From Pseudobdellovibrionaceae bacterium (GTDB taxonomy: Bacteria; Bdellovibrionota; Bdellovibrionia; Bdellovibrionales; JAMPXM01): a DNA stretch of 9,408 nucleotides. Below, in pieces: positions 1 to 4,280 of this stretch. Each line of letters opens with the position of its first letter. Positions within the stretch are counted from its first letter, which is position 1. The position numbers and the translations under genes are program-made. The stretch is from assembly GCA_016791465.1 (NCBI GenBank), contig JAEUWE010000518.1, positions 1 to 9,408 on the forward strand, given 5' to 3'. The notes beneath the pieces are model-generated. The model was not told the origin of the DNA and searched no databases. It worked only from the letters and a program-made list of their open reading frames with translations.

Positions 1-283
1 CAGCAGACAGATCGAGCTTCATGAGCTGATCAACGGTCTGAGGAGTTGGCTCCAAGATGTCCAGCATTCGCTTGTGTGTGCGAACTTCGAACTGCTCACG
101 TGACTTTTTATCAACGTGTGGCGAGCGAAGTACCGTGTATCGGTTGATACGCGTCGGCAGCGGAATGGGTCCCGCTACTCGAGCTCCAGTGCGACGTGCT
201 GTCTCTACGATTTCGCGAGTCGATTGATCCAAAAGCTTGTGATCAAACGCTTTCAAGCGAATACGGATCTTTTGACTTTGCAT
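1..283 (-). CDS. rpsJ: 30S ribosomal protein S10 (NusE), 5' part only
   Basis: Partial gene: the first 94 codons are present and the remaining few (the family is usually 102-105 residues) lie beyond the left edge. The protein starts MQSQKIRIRLKAFDHKLLD and contains the S10 hallmark PIPLPTRINRYTVLRSPHVD at about residues 39-58, followed by KKSREQFEVRTHKRMLDI. This identification is secure. S10 sits in the head of the 30S subunit; as NusE it also joins NusB and NusG in antitermination and transcription-translation coupling. The ATG at 283-281 has an AAAGGA ribosome binding site 9 bases upstream (298-293). An ATG eight bases upstream is out of frame and nearly touches that site, so it is not the start. 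In the usual bacterial layout rpsJ is the first gene of the S10 operon (rplC, rplD and so on would follow to the left). Its transcription probably begins within the long upstream region described separately. Confidence 0.97.
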   Translation of the reverse strand, partial: MQSQKIRIRLKAFDHKLLDQSTREIVETARRTGARVAGPIPLPTRINRYTVLRSPHVDKKSREQFEVRTHKRMLDILEPTPQTVDQLMKLDLSA

Positions 284-506
284 GATCCCATTTCCTTTCC
301 GAACATCAAAAACTCAAACTCAACTCAACAAACACAAATGCACATGCAACCTGAAGAGGCTAAGTGCGTTACCTAAGAACTAAAGCTTAGGACTTCACTA
401 GCATTTCTCCAGGGTTCGACTCTTTGGGGTGTTAGACTCTTTCGGCTTCGGCCATCATGAGCGCATAAGGAAAATTCCATTTCCTAAAACGCATTTGCTC
501 ACTGGC

Positions 507-535
507 ATCATACGAAATCCGCTATCACTTCAGAA
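507..535 (-). promoter_or_regulatory. Weak sigma70-like promoter candidate upstream of rpsJ
   Basis: On the minus strand a good -10 hexamer, TATGAT (512-507), lies 17 bases after a poor -35, TTCTGA (535-530). It would start transcription near position 500 and give rpsJ a leader of about 215 bases. The spacing is ideal but the -35 matches consensus at only three positions, so this may be a chance match. It is an alternative to, or a second start alongside, the candidate at 632-661. Confidence 0.3.
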
Positions 536-631
536 TCGCACGTCTTTTTTGAATCTTTCGCGAGATTTTCATCCCTAAAAAGACATCAGAAACGGCGTGT
601 AAGCCAAAAAGTAGGCTTATCCAAGGCGCGC

Positions 632-661
632 AGTATGCAATTTCGCCAAAGTGAAAGTCAA
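632..661 (-). promoter_or_regulatory. Sigma70-like promoter candidate for the rpsJ (S10) operon
   Basis: On the minus strand TTGACT (661-656; five of six matches to TTGACA) is followed after 18 bases by CATACT (637-632; four of six matches to TATAAT). The bases just downstream are GCGCGCC, a strikingly GC-rich discriminator. That feature is typical of rRNA and ribosomal protein promoters repressed by ppGpp during starvation, so stringent control is a reasonable inference. The predicted start near 625 lies about 130 bases past the end of fusA and 340 bases before rpsJ. Confidence 0.5.
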
Positions 662-728
662 AGGTAAATCGAAGATCGATCACTTTTTTTTGACATCACT
701 CCCCCCCTTACTCTGCGGACTTCACACC

Positions 729-747
729 CTGTTCAAACTTTGAACAG
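729..747 (-). repeat. Perfect 9-base inverted repeat downstream of fusA
   Basis: The arms CTGTTCAAA (729-737) and TTTGAACAG (739-747) are exact reverse complements around a single central base. The repeat begins 12 bases after the fusA stop codon. As RNA it could fold into a stem of about 8 base pairs with a 3-base loop. No T-tract follows it on either strand, so it does not look like an intrinsic terminator. It could protect the fusA mRNA 3' end, assist factor-dependent termination, or be a protein-binding palindrome in DNA; the sequence does not decide between these. Confidence 0.55.
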
Positions 748-759
748 ATCGAAGGCCCG

Positions 760-2934
760 CTAAAGGCGACCAAGACGCTGCAGAATTTCGGCTGCAACCT
801 TGGGCGCCATCGGAGAAAACTGCTTAAACTCCATCACAAAAACACCCCGGCCCTGCGTGAGGGAACGGAGGTCAGTCGCATAGCCAAACATCATCGCCAT
901 CGGGCATTCCGCATCGACAACCTGTCGACCTGCACGAGAGTTCATCGAGAGAACTTTCCCTCGACGCGCATTGAGGTCACCAATGACCCCGCCCATAAAC
1001 TCATCCGGCGTCGTGACCTCAACCTTAAAGATCGGCTCAAGGAGCTGAGGCTCAGCCTTGCGGGCCGCCTCACGAAACGCATTCGCACCAGCGAGCTTAT
1101 AAGCCATCTCAGAAGCCGACTCTTGAATATAGTCCGCGCCAATCAGAGCGACCTCAAGGTCCGTGGTCACAAAGCCAGCCAAAACACCGTTCTCCAGCGC
1201 TTCGCGGATTCCCTGTTCAATCGGCCCAGCCATCGTTTTCGGCAGACGTTCGACAGGGACCAGATTTGTGAACTTGAAGCCAGAGCCTGTGGCCGCAGGC
1301 TTAATATCAATGACGGCGTGACCAAATTGATTCTCGCCGGCAATAACCCGCTCCACGCGACCCTCGCCACGCGCAGCCTTGCTCACAGTCTCGCGATAGC
1401 TGACTTGCGGCTTACCGACGTTCGCCTGAACCTTGTGCTCCCGCATGAGTCGATCAACAAGAATCTCCAAATGAAGCTCACCCATACCCGCCAAAAGCGT
1501 TTGACCGGTCTCAGGATCAAAGCGCAGGCGACAAGATGGATCTTCCCGCTCAAGACGCTGCAAGCCTTGCATCATTTTATCTTGATCCGCTGACGATTTC
1601 GCCTCAATTGCGACCGCAATAACCGGCTCTGGGAATTGAATCGACTCCAGCAAAACAGGGTGGGACACATGACAGAGTGTATCCCCGGTCGCAGCAAATT
1701 TAAGACCGACGACGGCCCCAATATCGCCCGCTTTGATTTCCTGGATCTCTTCGCGCGAATTCGCATGCATACGAACCAAACGCTGAATGCGTTCCTTTTT
1801 TTGCTCTCGCGGATTGAAAACTTGGTCGCCAACTTTCAGCACACCTGAATAAACACGAACATAAGTCAGGGCACCCGCAAATGGATCATTTGCGATTTTA
1901 AAAGAGAGCGCCGCAAGATTCTCATCCCAGTTTGTTCGGCATGGGATCTCGCGCTCGGGCTTCTCGGGATCGTGACCAACCACCGGAGGAACATCAAGCG
2001 GACTTGGCAAAAAGCGAACGACCGCATCCAGCAATGTCTGCACACCTTTTTTCTTAAAGGCCGCACCACAGAGCACTGGGAACAACTTCATCTGAATGGT
2101 CCCATCGCGAAGGGCGCGAATCAGATCGAGCTCAGAAATCTCCTCACCCATCAAAAACTTGTCCGCGAGCGTCTCGTCGACCTCAGCCGCTTTGTCGATC
2201 AGTTTTTCGCGATACTTCGCAGCGTCCGCTTCAAGCTCCGACGGAATCTCGCGAACCTCGAAGGCGTCACCATTTCCACTATCCGGCCACACGATGGCCT
2301 TCATCGAAATCAAATCAACAACACCCTGAAAGCGATCCTCTGCTCCGATCGGAATTTGAATACAGACGGGATTCGCTTCGAGTTTCTCTATCAACGTATC
2401 AACGCTTCCGTAAAAATTGGCGCCGACTCGATCCATCTTATTGATGAAGCAAATTCGCGGAACTTTGTATCGATCCGCCTGGCGCCAAACAGTCTCAGAC
2501 TGCGGCTCAACTCCATTGACACCATCAAAAACGGCAACAGCACCATCGAGCACACGCAAACTGCGCTCGACCTCAATCGTGAAATCGACATGTCCGGGAG
2601 TATCAATAATATTAATGCGATGATTGAGCCATGAGCACGTTGTCGCAGCAGAGGTAATCGTGATGCCGCGTTCTTGCTCCTGTTCCATCCAGTCCATGAC
2701 TGTGTCCCCGTCATGAACCTCACCCATCCGGTGAGACTTTCCAGTATAGAATAAAATCCGCTCAGTGGTCGTCGTCTTGCCCGCGTCGATATGAGCCATG
2801 ATTCCAATATTGCGAGTCAGACGAAGACTGTCGATACCAGTCAATGCCGATTGCTGAGCCGCCGTCATATGAACCGGGTCAACTGCCAATACATACCTGG
2901 CGCCGCCAGAAGTTGCTTCACTCAAATTCGCCAC
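760..2934 (-). CDS. fusA: Translation elongation factor G (EF-G)
   Basis: Ribosomal translocase GTPase, which also acts with RRF in recycling; 724 residues against the usual 690-705. The G domain is intact: P-loop AHIDAGKT (47-54), switch-I RGITI (89-93), DTPGH with the catalytic histidine (111-115), and NKMD (165-168). Domain II and III sequence follows, including AGMGELHLEILVDR and NVGKPQVSYRET, then domain IV (about 510-632) and domain V ending EILQRLGRL. Domain IV is unusual: the first tip loop reads AGENQFGH (532-539) where GGRGQYGH is usual, and the second reads DYIQESAS where SYHEVDSS is usual, placing Ile603 at the position of E. coli His583. The start is GTG, chosen because GAGG lies 6 bases upstream and a stop closes the frame just before. 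This gives about 30 residues ahead of the conserved RNIGI. An internal ATG (codon 23) would give a more usual 702 residues but lacks a clear ribosome binding site. A terminator separates fusA from rpsG, so it may have its own promoter. Confidence 0.97.
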   Translation of the reverse strand: MANLSEATSGGARYVLAVDPVHMTAAQQSALTGIDSLRLTRNIGIMAHIDAGKTTTTERILFYTGKSHRMGEVHDGDTVMDWMEQEQERGITITSAATTCSWLNHRINIIDTPGHVDFTIEVERSLRVLDGAVAVFDGVNGVEPQSETVWRQADRYKVPRICFINKMDRVGANFYGSVDTLIEKLEANPVCIQIPIGAEDRFQGVVDLISMKAIVWPDSGNGDAFEVREIPSELEADAAKYREKLIDKAAEVDETLADKFLMGEEISELDLIRALRDGTIQMKLFPVLCGAAFKKKGVQTLLDAVVRFLPSPLDVPPVVGHDPEKPEREIPCRTNWDENLAALSFKIANDPFAGALTYVRVYSGVLKVGDQVFNPREQKKERIQRLVRMHANSREEIQEIKAGDIGAVVGLKFAATGDTLCHVSHPVLLESIQFPEPVIAVAIEAKSSADQDKMMQGLQRLEREDPSCRLRFDPETGQTLLAGMGELHLEILVDRLMREHKVQANVGKPQVSYRETVSKAARGEGRVERVIAGENQFGHAVIDIKPAATGSGFKFTNLVPVERLPKTMAGPIEQGIREALENGVLAGFVTTDLEVALIGADYIQESASEMAYKLAGANAFREAARKAEPQLLEPIFKVEVTTPDEFMGGVIGDLNARRGKVLSMNSRAGRQVVDAECPMAMMFGYATDLRSLTQGRGVFVMEFKQFSPMAPKVAAEILQRLGRL

Positions 2935-2940
2935 AAACCG

Positions 2941-2944
2941 CCTC
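2941..2944 (-). promoter_or_regulatory. fusA ribosome binding site supporting a GTG start
   Basis: GAGG on the minus strand ends 6 bases before the GTG at 2934-2932. It decides the start in favour of GTG over the internal ATG at 2868-2866, whose upstream sequence (GACCCGGTTCAT) has no purine-rich match. An in-frame TGA lies a few codons above the GTG, so no longer form is possible. Confidence 0.6.
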
Positions 2945-3012
2945 GACTCTCATACGCTGCACAAAAAACAATCCGACCGAAACACAGTCTCGGTGTCGAT
3001 CTTGATAAACAA

Positions 3013-3041
3013 GAAATATCAAAGGAACCACCGAAAGTCAC
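3013..3041 (-). promoter_or_regulatory. Weak promoter candidate for fusA
   Basis: After the rpsG terminator, the minus strand has GTGACT (3041-3036), 17 bases, then TATTTC (3018-3013). The -10 is preceded by TGA, which fits an extended -10 motif. Both hexamers are poor (four and three matches). The surrounding DNA carries an AT-rich inverted repeat, TTGATA/TATCAA (3002-3007 and 3017-3022), which overlaps the putative -10 and could be an operator or chance. A promoter here is expected because a terminator precedes fusA, but the match is weak. Confidence 0.25.
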
Positions 3042-3076
3042 AGCCGACCAGATTCAAGTTAGCGTCACGCGTAGAC

Positions 3077-3110
3077 AAAAAGAAACGGACGCCGAAGCGC
3101 CCGTTTCTTT
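3077..3110 (-). terminator. Intrinsic terminator after rpsG
   Basis: In minus-strand RNA, arms of 14 bases (3110-3097 and 3092-3079) pair completely with one G-U pair, closing on a UUCG loop (3096-3093) flanked by C and G, the extra-stable cUUCGg tetraloop. The 3' arm ends CCGUUUCUUU and runs into two more U residues, giving an uninterrupted U5. It starts 66 bases after the rpsG stop and lies about 140 bases before fusA. It is expected to end or strongly reduce rpsL-rpsG transcription before fusA. Confidence 0.88.
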
Positions 3111-3176
3111 GAGAATTCTTGAAGCATACTGGTGGTTAAGCTCAAAAGCCCAACACGCCAATTTGCAACAATTCGC

Positions 3177-3650
3177 TTACCAGTTGTAGTGCGAGAAGGC
3201 CTTGTTGGCTTCTGCCATACGGTGAACGTCTTCTTTTTTCTTAATCGCGTTTCCACGATTGTTGTAAGCATCGATCAGCTCACCAGCAAGACGCTTCCCC
3301 ATGTCCTTTTCACCACGCTCACGCGAGTAATCGATCAACCACTTCATAGCGAGGGTTAAACGACGTGAAGGGCGAACATCAACCGGAACCTGGTACGTTG
3401 CACCACCGACTCGGCGTGAACGAACTTCGATTTGTGGTTTTGCGTTCTCAAGTGCTTTGCGGAAAACCAAGAGCGGCTCTTCCTCAGTGATTTTCGTCTT
3501 CAGCTCATCAAGAGCTCCGTAGAAAATCGCCTGAGCAGTGCTTTTCTTACCGCCATACATCATTTTGTTTACGAACTTCGTGATAACGATATCGTTATAA
3601 ATCGGATCAGGAAGAATCTCTCGTTTCTGGACTCTACGACGACGTGACAT
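3177..3650 (-). CDS. rpsG: 30S ribosomal protein S7
   Basis: Full-length S7 of 157 residues, the normal size. S7 binds the 3' major domain of 16S rRNA, nucleates assembly of the 30S head and contacts tRNA at the E and P sites. The sequence begins MSRRRRVQKREILPDP (a basic N-terminal tail) and continues NDIVITKFVNKMMYGGKKS. It contains the conserved RSRRVGGATYQVPVDVRP at about residues 78-95 and ends with the typical NKAFSHYNW. The ATG at 3650 lies 9 bases after rpsL, with a ribosome binding site overlapping the rpsL stop, so the two are almost certainly one transcript and probably translationally coupled. In E. coli S7 represses its operon by binding an intercistronic rpsL-rpsG structure of roughly 100 bases; a 9-base gap leaves no room for that site here. 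A strong terminator follows the gene. Confidence 0.98.
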   Translation of the reverse strand: MSRRRRVQKREILPDPIYNDIVITKFVNKMMYGGKKSTAQAIFYGALDELKTKITEEEPLLVFRKALENAKPQIEVRSRRVGGATYQVPVDVRPSRRLTLAMKWLIDYSRERGEKDMGKRLAGELIDAYNNRGNAIKKKEDVHRMAEANKAFSHYNW

Positions 3651-3654
3651 TATT

Positions 3655-3661
3655 CCCCCTT
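3655..3661 (-). promoter_or_regulatory. rpsG ribosome binding site overlapping the rpsL stop codon
   Basis: The minus strand reads TAAGGGGGAATAATG, so the purine tract AAGGGGG (3661-3655) begins inside the rpsL TAA (3662-3660) and ends 4 bases before the rpsG ATG. A ribosome terminating on rpsL would cover or clear this site. This suggests coupled translation of S12 and S7. Confidence 0.75.
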
Positions 3662-4034
3662 ACTTCTTAGGCCGCTTAGTACCATACTTAGAGCGGCTGA
3701 CGAGACGGCCGTTAACACCTTGAGTATCAAGGGTTCCACGGACGATGTGGTAACGAACTCCCGGAAGATCCTTCACACGACCTCCACGAATAAGAACAAC
3801 AGAGTGCTCTTGGAGGTTATGACCGATTCCTGGGATATAGGAGGTCACTTCGTACCCGTTAGACAAACGCACACGAGCAACTTTACGCAGAGCCGAGTTC
3901 GGCTTCTTTGGAGTTGTTGTGTACACACGTGTACAAACACCACGACGTTGTGGACAGCCTTTGAGAGCTGGCGACGCCGTTTTGTTTTTCTGCACTGTCC
4001 GCTCTTGGCGGATGAGCTGGTTAATCGTCGGCAT
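3660..4034 (-). CDS. rpsL: 30S ribosomal protein S12
   Basis: Complete S12 of 124 residues, the usual bacterial length. S12 lies at the decoding centre and tunes accuracy and tRNA selection. It begins MPTINQLIRQERTVQKNK and contains the conserved CTRVYTTTPKKPNSALRK and RGGRVKDLPGVRYHIVRG. Lys43 and Lys88, where substitutions commonly give streptomycin resistance, are both wild type. Asp89, the residue methylthiolated by RimO in E. coli, is present. The start is ATG with AAAGG (4047-4043) 8 bases upstream. This is the first gene of the str operon after the rpoBC terminator; a promoter candidate lies about 110 bases upstream, and rpsG follows after 9 bases. Confidence 0.98.
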   Translation of the reverse strand: MPTINQLIRQERTVQKNKTASPALKGCPQRRGVCTRVYTTTPKKPNSALRKVARVRLSNGYEVTSYIPGIGHNLQEHSVVLIRGGRVKDLPGVRYHIVRGTLDTQGVNGRLVSRSKYGTKRPKK

Positions 4035-4093
4035 TCCTTCAACCTTTCTCTGAACATCCTCTTCGACGTAGCGAGGAGCCAGGGTTTACTGCA

Positions 4094-4139
4094 CCGTAGG
4101 GCCGATGCGGGCCGATCACATAAAGGTTTCCCTTTACGG
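4094..4139 (-). other. Structured leader upstream of rpsL
   Basis: The minus-strand leader contains a perfect hairpin TAAAGG-GAAA-CCTTTA (4136-4121) with a GNRA tetraloop. It is followed by two direct copies of ATCGGCCC (4116-4109 and 4106-4099) separated by two bases. CCGTA (4139-4135) can also pair with TACGG (4098-4094), enclosing the block and partly competing with the inner hairpin. Together these suggest a folded leader, possibly a site of feedback by S7 or S12 in place of the absent rpsL-rpsG intercistronic operator. The regulatory role is inference; the pairings are visible. Confidence 0.4.
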
Positions 4140-4150
4140 ACGAAGGCACC

Positions 4151-4180
4151 GTTTTAATGGAGTCCCAGCCGGTTGGTCAA
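4151..4180 (-). promoter_or_regulatory. Promoter candidate for the rpsL-rpsG operon
   Basis: On the minus strand TTGACC (4180-4175; five of six matches) is followed after 18 bases by TAAAAC (4156-4151; four of six). It sits between the rpoC terminator and rpsL, where a promoter is needed, and predicts a start near 4144 with a leader of about 110 bases. The downstream bases GGTGCC form a GC-rich discriminator, compatible with stringent control. Confidence 0.55.
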
Positions 4181-4220
4181 GAAGTCCCTGAGCAATCGGC
4201 CGAATACTTCACTTAAAAGA

Positions 4221-4247
4221 AAAAGGGAGGCTTCCGCCTCCCTTTTT
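4221..4247 (-). terminator. Intrinsic terminator of the rpoBC operon
   Basis: Perfect 11-base arms, AAAAGGGAGGC (4221-4231) and GCCTCCCTTTT (4236-4246), flank a 4-base loop that reads GGAA, a GNRA tetraloop, in minus-strand RNA. The 3' arm continues into T residues (CCCTTTTTCTTTT), as required for minus-strand termination. It begins 34 bases after the rpoC stop. The plus strand also ends in T5, so it could terminate in either direction, though no plus-strand gene approaches it. Confidence 0.92.
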
Positions 4248-4280
4248 GGCTAATTCGCAAAACCAACAGACCGCGAGGTC

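Larger units (their letters stand above)
284..759 (-). other. Long non-coding fusA-rpsJ interval, probable rpsJ leader
   Basis: This 476-base gap holds no convincing gene on either strand; the tuf gene often found here is absent. Read on the minus strand it contains, in order: a perfect inverted repeat just after fusA (729-747); a G7 run (707-701); an A8 run (691-684); a promoter candidate with a GC-rich discriminator (661-632); a short hairpin with 6-base arms (TAAGCC/GGCTTA, 619-600); a second promoter candidate (535-507); an 8-base direct repeat AAAGAGTC (442-435 and 425-418); and a hairpin CCTAAG/CTTAGG (391-372) with an 8-base loop. If transcription begins near 625, the rpsJ mRNA would have a leader of about 340 bases. 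In E. coli the S10 operon leader is the site of L4 autogenous control. Whether this one acts similarly is inference, since I recognise no L4-binding structure. Confidence 0.6.

Noticed and set aside
116..376. Plus-strand ORF of 86 codons overlapping rpsJ and its leader.
   Set aside because: Most of it is antisense to rpsJ, the composition is not protein-like, and there is no supporting ribosome binding site or homology.
372..430. Plus-strand sequence with GGGTTCGACTC flanked by a weak stem and a nearby hairpin, resembling a tRNA T-arm or a tmRNA 3' end.
   Set aside because: The T-stem needs two G-U pairs, there is no acceptor stem partner or CCA context, and the would-be anticodon arm has an 8-base loop. 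It does not fold as a tRNA.
373..480. A 35-codon minus-strand ORF (ATG at 480, stop TAG at 373) in the rpsJ leader, whose stop lies in the CCTAAG/CTTAGG hairpin; considered as a leader peptide.
   Set aside because: The only purine tract (AGGA) is one base from the ATG, too close to work well. The peptide has no recognisable attenuation codon run beyond a few serines, and nothing else supports translation.
668..691. Plus-strand ATCGA-AGA-TCGAT hairpin followed by T8, resembling an intrinsic terminator.
   Set aside because: The stem is only five AT-rich pairs, and no plus-strand gene exists to terminate. It is more likely incidental AT-rich DNA upstream of the rpsJ promoter candidate.
690..695. 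A perfect plus-strand TTGACA, considered as a -35 element for a plus-strand transcript.
   Set aside because: At 16-18 bases downstream there is only GC-rich sequence with no -10-like hexamer, and no plus-strand gene follows.
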